Notes: a model not told the origin generated them from the sequence alone. A stretch of 64,000 nt of DNA from Wuchereria bancrofti (GCA_005281725.1 SSBO01000013.1:688440-752439); one strand, 5' to 3'. Shown: positions 17,493 to 31,723, counted from the stretch's first letter. A program made the numbers and translations.

Positions 17493-20400
17493 TCATCTAT
17501 TGACAACGATATTATTGTACTGTTTCGCTCGAGGACTGTGACATCGTGTCACAACCATACAAATGACACTGATCCAAATTACTAAAGCAATCATACCAAC
17601 GAGTGGCCATAATGCCCACCATGCATGTCGATAAGCTGCTAACTATAATTACTCTTATTTTTTTCACTATTAATTTAAAAATATTTCAGTATTCAATTAA
17701 AAGTATCATTTAATATTTCAACAACTAATCTATAAATATTACCTAATATTACCAAAATATCCAAAAATATTACAAGTTCCTTCATTTTAATGCATTAATA
17801 CGCAATTAACATGACATTTTTCAAAATATTTAAACTAAATAATACATTATACTTAGCTTATAAACTTTCACCATAATTTTACTCAATTTAATTAAAACCT
17901 GTAATTAAAACCTATTTAGTCAAATTAAAACCTGTAATCGTTCATCAGCAGTTAATTCTTCGCTTAATGTTTGCACAGGTTTTTCACGCAATGATAATTT
18001 TTCTAAAAGTGCTGTTTCTTTATTCCAAAAATTTGTCACCGGCCAATGTAAACTGCCAATTGCTTTCCTATAAATAATTTAATTCATTATTATTAAGATT
18101 TTTCCTATTGAAATTTCGATTTTCAATTATATAAAACTCATCTTTCATTTAAAATTCTTTCTAAACAAATAATATTTTTTATTGCAATTAAAAACAGAAA
18201 ATAACGAAGTTATACCAATAACTTAACTTTATATAATTTTGATAATTTTAAAATAACTAAATATCATTGCAGAAATTTAGTAACAAATTTGAATTAGAAG
18301 TGAAACAGCTATAAATATAATGAAAAGGAAAATTAAAAAATAATTGAAAAAATTTTAAACCTCGGCGGTAAATCTAAAATTGCATATTGCGCGGACTCAT
18401 TTGTAAACGGTGTCCATTTGAAACCATTCCAATTAGTTGGTGTCGGTTCCCTGTAACCGTTTCTGGTAATTAATTGGGAAAACGAGAAAGGTGAGGATAG
18501 AAGTGGAAAACAAAAAAAAGATACAATTCAATTTAGCAATATCTTAATTCATAAATAGCAAAAGATTCTATCAAAAAAAAAAATTCCTTCTCTTCTCTAT
18601 TTTTTTAGATAAATAAATTTGAATTAAAATATTTAATTTTAAAAAAAGTCATTCGAATTAATCTTTTTTGATATAAATTGAAAATTTTGATTAGAATGAA
18701 TGAAACATTTATTATTTTACATATTAACACATTAATTATATTTCAAATTCCAGTAAAGAAAAAAAAACAACAAAGCTAACCCATATTTAGCAAAATTGGT
18801 AATCATTGTTGCAAGCATTTTAGCCATTTGTTGATCTCTTTTACTGAATGGTTCAATGTACAAATTATTACTGTAACCATTTGTAAATATGTAAGCATGA
18901 TCTAGGCCATGAAATGCTCTTGGCCGACCATTTCCTGTAAAAATAAACTACCAAATTAGTCTCAATGAAATTTTAAATCTTATTTATTTTGAGTTGTTTT
19001 ATTGTAAGTGAATGAATGAAATAGAATCTGAGATTCAATTTGCCATTCTTATTAAACCAAAAAATTGAGCATCAAATACTTTGATCCTTGATTGCTTCAT
19101 TAATAATCCAAATTCCGATTTCTTTATGAGATTGCTAATTTACTTGTATTCTATCTATTATTTCAAAGTATAATCAAATGTATAATTTTTGAATAATTTA
19201 TTGTAATAACTATTCCGAATTATTTGCTCAAAAAGTAGCAATAGTTCATTTCTCCACCACGGATAACCTCTGTTGTGAGAGAGGAGCTTGCATGCTTTTG
19301 TGAGGTTAAGGGCCATATCGAGATGTCATATGCCTTCGGTGAGCCAGACAGGCCTCAATTGGTCCATGAATAGAATGGACTCATTAGCTTTAAGGTAATC
19401 ATTTTAGGAGAACAATCATAATTTCAAATCCGGGCAGATCAAGTGTAAACGATAGATACCCGAGTGATGCTTAGTGCAGGATGCCAAACAGATCACTGCC
19501 TTATCCGTAGCAAACTCAACTTCACTTTCAGGCCAAACCATGAAAAAGCTGAAAATTAACGATCTTGATTGAAATTACTGCTACCTCTAAGTAAAAGATA
19601 ATTTCCAGGTTAACCTGCCTAACCAGACTTGCAGATTACTCCATAGATTCCCTCTTGCACTCATCAAAAATTGTATCCAGCAGTCCTCTGCAGAATGCTT
19701 AGGATTCTCATCAAAAAAAAAAAAAAAAAAAATCAAAGACTGGTTCAATGAAAACAATCCACGGAAGGAAAAAAACTTTTCGTCTTGCAAGTAGCAAACT
19801 TTAACAGAAACTTTAGGACATCGAGAACAGATGGCGGATCAATCTAGTACAAAAGATTCAATCATGTTTAGATCCCAGCGACTACAGAACACTCTAAAAG
19901 TTTTGAAAGCAGTTTATGGACGAACATATCAGGGTGACAGCCCTCTTCTCAGCTCACATAGCTATTCCTTCCTCATCGATAAACGCTCCATTCTCAGTCG
20001 ATGATCTGAACAGTATTGATCTCTCTTCAATGTCCACTGTTCAATTAAGGATTCAGTAATTCAACAAATTGCTCAGCAATCAGTGAGAACTGAACTGGAC
20101 ATAGTCCCAACTTTTTTTTTCAAGGTCATACGGCAGATGCATCTAGAAGCACGGAAGCCGAGCATTTCACGCTTAATTCCACGAGTTTATTGTGAACCTT
20201 CACTGAATCTCCGAGATGCAATCATTATTACATGTATAAGAAGAAAGGAAAAAAATCCAACTACTCAAACTATCGAGGTATTACTTCGTTCTGTATGCAT
20301 GGTGAAATTCTTGCACGACTACCCAAATACTTCTAAATGAACCATTACCCACTATCGCAGAAGCATTAATGATACGGTCTGCAACTCCTCAAACGCCTCC

Positions 20401-23400
20401 ATCAGCACTGCTTTCATACCATCTTAAACGCTGACCACGTGGCGAATATCACCGTCCTCGAACAAACAGAGATCACTACTAGTACTGAGGCCCAGTTACT
20501 TAGGACTGAATTAGTCACGTCTTCAAGATGAAAGATATTGCTTTCCTGAATTTATACCGAAAAAGAAGACCAAAGAACTTGGTTACATCCACCACTGTAA
20601 ACTTCAAATCGAACATGGGAACATAGTATCTGCGACACTGTCACCGTTTTTTGAGAACGAACGTAGGTAGGGACTATTACACGAAAGAAGACAACGCATT
20701 AAGAATCGCACCCCACCAATGCCGCTGTGACATGACCTTCCGATATGTCATCTGCAACAGGACTGACTTCCTATACCGTATTGACTTTCTATATAGTTAC
20801 CAAAGCACTTGCAGTAAATATGAGTAAATCTCTTCAGAATTCTTCGTTCGAGAAACTGAGCCATAGATAGAATTTCATTCCTTAATCTAATCTAATAAGA
20901 ATTAATTAACCGATCATTCTGGCTAAGCATAATAAATCACCAATTTATAATTAAATTATTTTATTGCAACTTTTTTCGACATGTAAATTTTTACACTGAT
21001 TGAAATATATTTTTGAAAATTGAAAATTCAAAATATTCAAATTCATAATTGAATATGAGCAGAATCTCAGTTCATCAGATTCTTAGCACTAGATTTCCGC
21101 GCTATTTCAGGTTATTCATATATTGTGCTTATAACAATACGAGAATTTCCAAATGTGTAAAACGTTGCTTAATTGTTCTTTTGTTTTTGAATAAATTTGT
21201 CTATTGAAAACATTTTTGTTGCTATTTCTGAAAGTAACTTAACAAGGTACTCAAAGAAATAGCAGTTGAAATATTTCCAATAGGTTAAAAGTAGACAAAA
21301 CAATCAGAAACAAACGTCGTATTTGAAGTTCCTTTCGTTTTACTTTAACCGTTTCATGACCAAAAATAGTATATTTCTTCTGATCTTCCTCATAAATTGG
21401 TGATTTTGGGAAATAACTAAATGAATATGCATAAACAGCTATGCCATTCTCCACATAACTGTCAATTTCACGTTGTGCAGGTGCTACAAATTCGATATCC
21501 GCTTCTAACTGCATAAAAAATTCTATTTATTATTTCATTAATTTGGTGCAATATTGTACATTAATTTTGTAAATTTATATTTGTTAAAAGTGTTTATTCC
21601 TCATGTAAAAATATTGGAAAAAGTTATCAAATATTTTTAATTTTTGACAAAATTTTTGGCAAATTCTAATTTTATTCATGAAGAAAAACGAGAAATAGCA
21701 ATAAGAATAAATTTAAAAAAATCATACGTCTTGCAATCCGTAAACAACACGCATTAAAGTACGATTCTTTTCTGGCGTATCAATATATCTAAAACAAACT
21801 GATTATTTTATTAAAAGAAAAAAAAGAACAATTGCATTCAAAAATATATCAGTTTTTTTCTTCTTGTGTAAGCTCTGCTTGAAAAAATTTAATTCTTAAA
21901 TCCAAACAAAAATTATGCTAATTTAAAGGGCACTAGCCCATATATATCATTTGAGATTAATGCTTTTAATTAATTGAAACATAGCTATTATCAGAACATG
22001 AATACCTATTAAAGAAATAATTCGGATTTAAATAAAGTAAAAATAAGCTTTAAATACCTTAAGAAACTAGCATTTGCTATAAGTTCCAATGTTGAATTGT
22101 GAAGTTTTTTTGCACAACTAGTATGATAGTGTTCATTGATAATTTTACGAATATTACTGTTACAATCCTTAATTGAAACATCTTTAAATTCATTTAAACC
22201 ATAATCTTGAGCTGAAAAATAATTTCATCGAAAATATTTTAATGTTAATTATAAAATTAAATCAAAATTTTATAAGGAAAAAAATGAATTTCATAAATTT
22301 CAAATCAACAAAATTAAATCAAAATTTTATAAGATTCCATATATTTTTCTTTTTTGTATTCGATGCTATATCTAATATTATTCTACGTGCATCTTTTTAT
22401 TACTTTATTCTATATGTATCCTATAAATTGCACATATATTATTCAACACGTAACACATCACGTAATCGTATTATTTCACAACACGTAATCATATTAACAT
22501 GCATGTGACCTATCAATTATACACGTATCTCATAAATATTTCATGCATATTTTATTATGTTTTTATTTGCTTAATTAAAAGAAAAAAAAACTAAGTTGGT
22601 TTTAAAAATTCATACCTCTCTTATGTGCCCATTCATGTTGTGCGACACCAATTATAATCGGAACTCGTGCATTCTTGCTAATTAATTCAGCACCAGATTG
22701 TGGTATCAATTCATCATCCACAATCATTTTCGATACTCCTAGCTTTATATCATATTAAAATGATAGTAGAATAAAATATATATCTTTCCTTTGTTTTAAT
22801 TAATATGAATTTAATAATAATTTATCACTTCATACAGATTTATAGGAAATACCTCAGTAGCAATTGCATAACGGAATGAAAATGATGAAAGATTGAGTTC
22901 ATTTCGAAAACATTCAACCAATTCCATACCACTCATTTCTGCGCTATTCTAAATATTATTAATTTAGAGAAATTGCAAGGAAAAACATTATTTCATAAAA
23001 TTAAAAATATATATATTTATTTCATAAAAATTATCAATAAAAAATTCTAAAAAAAAATAAACAAGAATTTAATTAAATCGCTTTGTGTTACTTTATTCGT
23101 TTTTTAAATTAGAATTAAGGAGATAAATTAATTAATAGTAATCATTTTATACTAACTAATATTTTGTTTAAAAAAAACGAAAGAATTTTAATACTTATTA
23201 TTAATTACTATTAATTATTTGTTACATACTGATAATTCATTCCTCCTAAAAAACTTCATTTAACTTAATTAAATTAACTTACAGTTAAGCATTCCGGTAT
23301 TTTTTCCTGCATATTACATTCTTTACTGATAATTGCCAATCCGGAAGCTTTTAATAATGGTTCTATTGTTTGTTTATCCAGTTCTTTCTCACATCCAATA

Positions 23401-26400
23401 TACGCTGCGATATTGTTTACACTCCATGCCGGTTGTCCAAAACGATGAATAGCCCAACCAGCAGTTGAGGAACCGGACAACATGATAGCTCGATGCAATA
23501 AATCTGAAAATGAAAACCGGATAATATATTTGTGAAGACTGCAAATACCATTTATTATTTGATAGTGAAAGAATAATTTATTAATTTGAAGCAACACTTA
23601 TCATTAAATAATAATATGATAATATACCAGTAATTATATGAAAATTCGAGATAAAGGATTTTTGAAGGAAGAAAAAAAAGTTCAATTCGAATCGTCTTTT
23701 CTTTTAATTTTATAATTAAAAATTAATATACCAATACACAATAATTTCATAAGTTTGATAATTTACAGCTATCATAATTTGATAAATTTCTTAAAAACAA
23801 TCACATCTCATAAACTATTAATTTATTTTGACAATAAATACTATCACTAGTTATGATGCTATCACCCACTATCATTTCTATTATTATATTACCTGACCAT
23901 TCTGATTAAAATAAATCAATTCATCATTTTATTTATGATTTTTTTTTTCTATAAAATGTTTCCTTTTCAATTAGCAAAAAATTTCATAATATCTTATCAA
24001 AAAATTGTCTTTTAAAATATGGATAGTTGAAAATGTTGATTTTAAGAATACAATATTTATCAGTAGATAAGTATGATAATATCATTTACCTTTTGTTCTG
24101 GGTGATACTGCAAGAACGGAAACAGCAGCTGCGCCAGCACTTTCACCCATAATTGTAACCTTTGATGGATCACCATTTAACTGTTTAACATTTGTTTGAA
24201 TCCATTCCAATGCCATTACCAAATCCCAAATGCCGAAATTACCTTCCACGTGTTCGTTGTTCTTATAATTCAAAAATCCTGTAACAAAAAATAAATATAA
24301 TATTTGTAAATTTTTAATAAATGAAAAAATATTATAATTTTACCTTAATCTACCATAATTTTATTAATTAAATCTTTACTTTTTAAATTAATTAGATCGT
24401 TGTTAATCAATAATCTTTTCTTTTTTTTGCAACTTTATAAATAAACATACCTAAAAGTCCAAGCCGATAATTAACTGTTATTAATGCAACACCATTCGAT
24501 GTGAAATGTTTTGTGATTACTTCCATATCGATACCAGTGTCACCTGAACCGGCTAAAAATGATCCACCATGAATCCATACAATAATCGGATGTAATTTCG
24601 ATTCTTCCTCTGGATCCTATAAACGATATAATGTGAGTTTTATTGAATAAAACATTTCTGATTAATTGATTAATTAAAATGTCTAATTAAATTTATAAAT
24701 TTTAGTTAACAAATTCATTTATCCATCATTCAATGCTATATTTCTTACCATTTTCTTATCATTCAAGCTTATTCACCTAACCTAACCTTAATGCATCATA
24801 AATATAAGAATGTAAGAATGATGAAAACAAACAATGGTCACTCAACGGATCACTATTAAGTAATAATGCGGTCATTACGAACAACGCCGACATGTGATAA
24901 TTGCGCCAGAAATATGATTATCAGAAGTGGACTTTTACCTAGCTTCAGACAATGTTGACATGGCTCCTTTCTTTTTTTGGATGTAGTTTCTTTGTTCCGG
25001 TAAAGAAACAAATTTTCTTTCAATGTAAACAATTCAAAATTTGTGTCACATTTTAGGTGACAAATTAATTAGTTGAAATAATTGACTAATTATAAAGAAA
25101 TAATTTAAAAAAAGATGAAGGCAAGATGCAATTAATCAAGCTTTTAAATTTTATTAATTTAACAAATTTGCCTTTCTGAAATATTCCTAATGAGTACTCA
25201 ATTGTTTTTTACTGAGGAAAAAATTTTTAAATATAGCAAATAATATCTTACAAATGGTGTGAAGACATTAAGAAATAAGCAATCTTCACTTTCATTTTGC
25301 ATATTTGAACCGGCAAATTTATCATGTTTATGAAATTCCATAAATTGTAAACACGGTGCACCGTAATCGAGTGCAGCATGTTCCTGATGCCATCGTGCCC
25401 GTTTTACCGGACGCTACAAGAATAAAACTGTTATTTGAATTTACTGTTATTTGATAAAACAAAAAACAAAACAAAAAAGAAGCAAGAAAAAAGGGAAGAC
25501 AGACAAAAGTTTTCAATTTAAATCATTTGATTTTATTAATTAATTATTTTAGGAATAATAATTTGTCGTTTTTCATTAATATATTTATTTTGTCTTATTT
25601 TTATTTCAAAAATGAAAATATTTTGATTGATATATTTCAAATATTTTGCTAATAAATAAATAATAAACTTTGTTTTCTTCTATACAATAATTAAAATAAA
25701 ATGGCACATTTTTAACTAAAAAAAAAAGAGGAAAATATTTCAACTGTTGTCATCAATCATTTCAATGATAACAGTTCAAATGGAAGAATTTAAACCCTTC
25801 TTATCTTTCGAGATATTCTGAACCATCAAACATATCAGACATCAGTTTAGTATGCTTTTTTCTTCTCTTTTTTCTCAACAGTGAAAATTTTACAAATAAA
25901 CAAATCACTCAAATCGAATATTTCACTTACTGAAATTTGCATCACAAAAAAATATGAATTATTGCTTAGAAAAAGAAGAAAAAGAAATTTATTAATAAAT
26001 ATTATAAATTTTATTTGATTGAATAAATTAGTTTATTACAGCCTTACAAAGCAATTTTCATATTTTTATTCAAATTATTCAACACAAAAATTTTCAAGAA
26101 AAAGAAAACGAAAGAATTTATTTTCCAAATGAATAAATTCATTGTTTTAAATTACACCCAAATATCGAAATTGAGATTAAAATTTCGAATTTAGTTTTAC
26201 AAGTTTAACTTTTGGGAACAGTTTGAAACGAAATTTTGACGAAGAAAATGTATAAAGAAAAGGAAAAAAATGTTTTTGAATCACAAAAGCGAACTGTAAT
26301 ATTTTTGATATACTGAAATTAGCAAATTTAATTTAGCTTGTTGAATTACAAAAATTTTTTAAAAATTTAGATTAGATATTTAACTAATTGATGTATATTG

Positions 26401-27260
26401 TTAAATCTCAGTTATTCAAATATTTGTATACAAAAAAATATTGAAATATTGTTAAAATTTGATGAAATGATATGATAGCAAGTTACAGTTAAACCATATT
26501 AACGATAATTTATAGAAGTGTTCAAAAAAAAGAAAGAAATTGATTAAGCTCAAAAATCACAAAAATTCTTATCAATTGCGTGGTGCGATTAACTTTGATA
26601 TTTCAGGTATAAATGAAATGATAAATATCGAACAGTTGCTTAAATCGTATTTAATTTATTGAAATCTTAACATTTTAATATCATTCATTGATGGAATGAT
26701 AGTTTTGCAATAATTTTTGGTGATTTTAGAAGTTAAAAATAAAATTAAATTCTTTGAAAATGGAAAATGCAAATGAGGAATGATGTGTTATACGCCAATG
26801 AATGATAAGAAATAATTTTACAATAGTAATAAACTATATATTGAATTTGAAAAATATATCGCATTTGTAATTTATTTCAATTAATATTTTTAATTATGTA
26901 CAACTAATTATATATGTATAGGAGAGAAAAAAAGCAGCGAAGGAAAGAGGAAGAGAAAAAAAATGTAAATATAACCTTAAATCGTAATGGACCAATAGGT
27001 GCTTCAGCATACGGTATACCACGAAATATTTGAATATAGTTATCGGCTAACTTATAAATTTTACCAAGTAATAAGCCTTGTTCAACCCAGACTGATCTTG
27101 ATTTCTCCAAATTTTGTCCCACAATCCCAACAGGCATTAATATTGTAATAAGTAGTAATGGTATAATAAATAATAAATATATCATAGTGTATAAATGTTG
27201 GATATGCAGCAATGATAAGGAAAGCATTTTGAAAAATATTTGTGAAAAATTATCACACAA
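17493..27260 (-). CDS. Type-B carboxylesterase with C-terminal membrane anchor (complete)
   Basis: Fourteen exons join in phase: 27260-26976, 25413-25252, 24616-24451, 24278-24090, 23503-23283, 22948-22853, 22742-22616, 22211-22058, 21788-21728, 21508-21361, 18934-18781, 18450-18361, 18067-17932 and 17642-17493, giving 712 residues (687 if the third ATG, before a hydrophobic signal sequence, is used). Family marks: FRGIPYAEAPIGPLRF, SEDCLFLNVFTP, oxyanion loop WIHGGSF, nucleophile G249-E-S251-A-G, acid E410 in GVAQHEW, histidine H545 in AFHGLDHAYIF, and VTNFWNKE near the end. A Trp-rich transmembrane segment (about 671-694) precedes a short basic tail. It should hydrolyse or transfer esters on the lumenal or outer face of a membrane. 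Anchored nematode esterases of this family (CEST proteins) couple building blocks onto ascarosides; that role here is inference. The donor after 21361 (GTCATG) is weak and is the least certain join. Confidence 0.88.
19245..20880 (+). mobile_element. Decayed non-LTR retrotransposon (RTE/jockey-like) in an esterase intron
   Basis: This stretch is visibly less AT-rich than its surroundings. On the plus strand, around 19448-19530, a frame reads RVMLSAGCQTDHCLIRSKL, like the end of an APE-type endonuclease domain (the TDH-LVRSKL region). Around 20083-20330 two neighbouring frames give RDAIIIT followed, one base shifted, by YKKKGKKSNYSNYRGITS, the classic block of non-LTR reverse transcriptases (Y-K-K-K-G ... 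N-Y-R-G-I). Frameshifts and stops show it is dead. It sits inside the minus-strand esterase intron between exons at 21361 and 18934, opposite in orientation to the host gene. Element ends and target-site duplications were not found, so the limits are approximate. Confidence 0.7.
24835..25085 (+). repeat. Interspersed repeat, member 2, in esterase intron
   Basis: Intron sequence between the SEDCLFLNV exon and the HGGS exon. It resembles 16142-16300 in block order and recurs in the paralogous pseudogene at about 34842-35105, where it was inherited by duplication. No coding capacity seen; possibly a non-autonomous element. Confidence 0.4.
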
Positions 27261-30168
27261 ATATTTTAGTACAATTAATTAAAATAATACAATGTTTCGT
27301 TATTTTTTTTCTATTTATTCCTTTTTAATTTTTTCTTTTTCAAAATAATTTCAAATTTAATACTATCAGTTAGTTAAATATAGCAAAGAATAAAAAATAA
27401 AAAAGTATCACAATTAGTGAAAAATTAAAGATATAATATAAGAAATGAATGGAAAAAGGAATATTAAGAATAATAATACATCATTCAGCATTAAATAATG
27501 ATATTAATAATTAATAGATGACAATATTAAGTTAATAATAGCAATAGTTATACTAATAATAGTAAATAGTAGTAGTAGTAATAGCAGTAGTAGTAAGAGC
27601 AATATTAATGATAATTATTGGAAAAATTCCGAACAAATGTTCACTTTCTTGCTCCATTGGCAATTGCTGTAGCATTATACTTTCAATCAGAAAAATAACA
27701 ATTGTTAATTTAATTAATTACTTTATTTAATGCATTTATTCAAAATGTCACATTAATTGATGAAATAGCATAAAATTTGAATGAATAATATAAATGTATG
27801 AGAATGAGTGGATAAGAAAGAAGGAAGAAATGATTTGATAGTATGAAATGAATAAAATTTAGATGAAATAATTTCATTTAAGAATTGCAATTGATGAAGG
27901 AAATAGCGGGCGAACGGGGAAAAAGGGAAAAAAAGGCGGTTGGATTAAATGAGCAGTTGTTCCGTTTATATTTTAAGCTGTTTAAAATTTTACATCATTT
28001 CCGAATGATATTTCTTCCACACACATAGACACACAGAAACACACACACGAAGATATAAAAGTGGAAAAGAATAGAGTAAATAAATAAAAGTAATGGTAAT
28101 GGCATTTAACCAGTTATAATCTTTTAAACAGACAACAAAATATAAATTTTAATGTTTCCTCTGTCTTTCCCATTTTCTGATCTTCTCAGCTAATACGTCT
28201 TTCCTGTTTACTTTTCCTCTTCGGAAAAATTTATGCTTATTTCTTCCTGTTTATTTTTTTCCGGAAAAATTCATGCTTATTTTTCCAAATTTATTCAGTA
28301 AGAGTTTAAAAGTGTTGACAAATTTTATTTAAATAAAAAAAAAACATTGCAATAGTTGTTACGTAAAGATTTCAATTTAAATTTGCTAAATTATTGATTA
28401 GCATAAAATGAGAAGATTGCAATTTAGATGAAGAGATTTGAGAAAATGAAAGACAGAGAGAGTGGAAAAACATTTTAAAAAAGCTAAAAAAATCATCTAA
28501 TAGATTTATGTTGATTTATTGATGGAGAAGCAACTGTGATAATTTGTAAAACTTTTAATCAGAAATGATAGAAAATTTTTTATATAAACTGCTGAAATTT
28601 ATTTACTGTAGAAAGGGTAAATATTCCGGGTAGCAAGGATTCATGGGAAAGCACAAAATACAAACTTCTAATAACAATTAAAATTTTTGGCAAAAATAGA
28701 AAATTTTTTTAGAGTAACGAGCGGTGTTACAATTTTTTGCATTGTTTTAATACACGCACAAAGAGGATTTTGTCCACTTTAAAAAAAATTATTTTTGCTT
28801 TCAAAGTTTTCATTCGTTATTATATCAATTAAATGCGAAAAAAAATCAAATTAGCAAATTTATTTCAAAAACAAACAAAACAATTAATACTAGTACGTAT
28901 TAAGAACTGAGTTATAGAATAAATCAAATATGAAAATGAATTATGAAAAAAAATTCATTTATACAATTTATATTAATGCAATAAACATTGTGAACACATT
29001 TCCTTCGGTAATTCTAATGCCAATTTCGTATTAACAAATCATTATCAAACCAGTTTAACTTCTTTCCTTTTCAAATTCTTCGTGTGTCAATTCCTTCTGG
29101 ATGTCTGGTCATAAGTATTGTAATCATTTCAACGATGTACAGCATAAAATTAATTGCTTAAAAATGGAAAATATTTGGCGGATTTTTTTTTTCTTCAGAT
29201 TTAATATAAAAGAAAAAGTAAAGAGGTAAGAGAAAACTGAGAGTTTGTCCTTTTGAAATTTCTAAAAGAAGTATGATACAATTAATAGAAACGAAACAGT
29301 AACAGAAGAGTGAAAAAAAATTTTGAGCATGATTCATTTCGGGAACGAAACAACCTGAGAGGAAATAAAAAAAACGTTTAAAATTCAATTAAGAAGTAAG
29401 ATGCAACAGTAATGGAACATTCAAATGATAAATTGTTTAATATTAGTTTCAAAGTGCAGAACAACTGCAAATGAAAAAAAAAGGAATAACTTAATGAATG
29501 AAAAAAAATCTTTTTTCAAATTCTTTAACATGGATATTGTTTTAAAATAATAAAGAAAAAAATTTGCTTTTGAAAATTTCGCAATCACAAATGAGAATAA
29601 ATTTTTTTTTCATAAATTCGTACAATAAAATGAATAATAAAAATGTGAGAAAAAAAGTAAACGATGAGGAGATCAACCTAAAATAACAATCACAACATGT
29701 TGAGACAAAGAAGAGCAGAAGAAGAAGCATTGATGTATATAAGCAAAAGCTATTTCAATAAAAAACATTTTCACATCAAATGCTGAGGGAGAAAAAAAAA
29801 AACAAAAAAGTATAAATAAGATATCATTTCAGGTAGATAAAAATTGATCGCAAATTAATTTAACAAATGTAAATTAAATTTGGATTTTTTTTGTCATATA
29901 TCTGATTAACTCATTCTAGTCTATTTATCGCTTCATAGTAATCAAATAATAAAAATTAAAATTTGAAAAGAAATATAAAAAGAAAAAATTAGTAGTAAAC
30001 TATATGCCAAAAATAAAACAATAAGTAATCTGAATTAATAATTGATAATTTCAAATCCATTACAACAATTGCAATAATCTTTTACGATAAAATACTTCTT
30101 ATCGATTAAATGACAGATGCATTCCTTGCAATATGATAGCAAGAAATAAACAACTGATTTGAATGGGA
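27261..30168. other. Spacer between esterase and Ly6-like gene
   Basis: No gene recognised. The whole spacer has a diverged counterpart at about 38951-41950. Short open frames in it are not conserved in frame between the two copies, which argues against coding. It holds an AGT-type triplet repeat (about 27535-27612) and a CA-rich tract (about 28015-28052). Confidence 0.5.
27535..27612. repeat. AGT/AAT trinucleotide microsatellite
   Basis: Run of AGT, AAT and AGC-type triplets; a shorter version is found at about 39228-39272 in the second block, so the repeat length differs between the two copies. Confidence 0.6.
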
Positions 30169-31574
30169 TCATAGATTATAAAATATGAATGATGCAATGA
30201 CGACGACAAATAAATTAATGAAAGCAGAATGAGTAGAAGCTAAGTTACACTTGTCTGTTGTACAAACACACATTCGTTCAACGGCACGAAGATCTGATCC
30301 TGGTAAATTGGATGGCGTTTCCTCGCATAAACCAATTTGAATACCACCATCCGTCTCATTTAGGCAACCACGTTTCACTGTCGCATATCCTAAAAAATTT
30401 GAAAGAAAAAAAAATATGAGAAATAAGTAAAATATCAAAGGTAATTTATATATGAATAAATAAATTTACTAAAAAGTTAATATTAGAAGAATTGTTTTTT
30501 TAAACTGATGGATTTTGTTGGCACATGTATGATTGCTTAGTTTTAAATTAAACTAACTTTAGAATATAAGAGTTATGTTTTGAAAAATTTACTGCTCAGA
30601 CCTCCTTCGCTTGAAATTTGTTTTTGTGCAAATTTCTAAACCACCGAATGGCTTGGCTTAATTTAAATCAAAAGTTTTGAAACAGATATATAATATTTTT
30701 TGATGTATTTCAAATGTAAAAGCATAGAACTCTTTCTATTAAATATTAAACATTTTATGAAATTAATTAGCTAATTAGAATAAGCTAACCATCGGCAATA
30801 AATTCTGCTTTGTAGCAGTATCGCCCTTCGCATACATCGTTACAGTTTGGAGTGCTACCTTGACAATTATAGCATTCATGAAGACGATCACCTTAAAAAG
30901 AAATAAATTTAAAAATATGAATTAAAATAAACATCACTGTTCTTAAGGACAAATGTATTTATTACAAAAGTAAATATTAGCAAATAGTACTAAAAATTAA
31001 GTACTAAAAATTTTGCAATAATTTTATGAAGCAAAATAAACATAATAATGAATAATTTGTTATTATTATAGTCAAAAAAATAGTGAAAATTTCCGGAGAA
31101 TTTTCACAGTTCCTAATAAAATGCATTTCATTTTTTTAATTCTCAACAAATATCTGCAAACAATTCTCTTAATATTTTTCCTTATTATAACCAAATTCGC
31201 AATGATCCCATTTATTGTTTCAAAAACAAACAAATTATTTATTTTTATCCGGTAGATTTATAATAATAAATACAAAATTTTACAGCAAATGTGGGAGTTC
31301 TTTTGTCGTATTCTAATGAAAAACATTTCAGTTTTTAAATTGAGTAGGAATTAGAATTATTTCACTGAAAGTTGCGCTTATTCTTTCATTTATTACTCAC
31401 AAACAGTATTTCGGTTAGTCGTTCAAACCTCCTTCATATTTATTCAAAATATTCAATTTATCAACATTAAATATTAGCAATTAACAAAACATTTAAAAAT
31501 AAATAATAACCTGTTGGCTCTCCAATATTTTCGATGAACAACAACGAAATTGCCAAGAAAAGTCTATACATCAT
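30169..31574 (-). CDS. Ly6/uPAR-like (three-finger) secreted or GPI-anchored protein, copy A
   Basis: Three exons: 31574-31511, 30891-30790 and 30389-30169 (introns in phase 1), giving 128 residues. Exon 1 encodes a signal peptide beginning MMYRLFLAISLLF. The mature part starts with CYNC and carries ten cysteines in a Ly6 order: CYNC, NCNDVC, RYC, RGC, GLC, MCVC and a closing CN (DKCN). A hydrophobic C-terminal segment (about the last 18 residues) fits GPI anchoring. Such LU-domain proteins sit at the cell surface and often bind receptors or modulate channels; the partner is unknown. The reading was chosen because all three exons keep phase and the paralogue at 41951-43391 has the same structure. 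The acceptor of exon 2 is an unusual TTTAAG. Confidence 0.85.
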
Positions 31575-31723
31575 TCGTGTTAATATTAGATCAGTATTAT
31601 GGACAAATCTTTAACCTGAAAAGGAAAAAAAAAATGAAATTTGGAATGATTTAAATAGTTAATACCTTGAAATCGTTTTTAATTATATTATTTTTTAAGG
31701 AAAATAAAAAACGATACGAATTG

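Noticed and set aside
29158..29730. Phe/Leu-rich minus-strand open frames between esterase and Ly6
   Set aside because: Their counterparts at 40974-41536 are frameshifted relative to them, so the frame is not under selection; composition reflects poly-A/T sequence.
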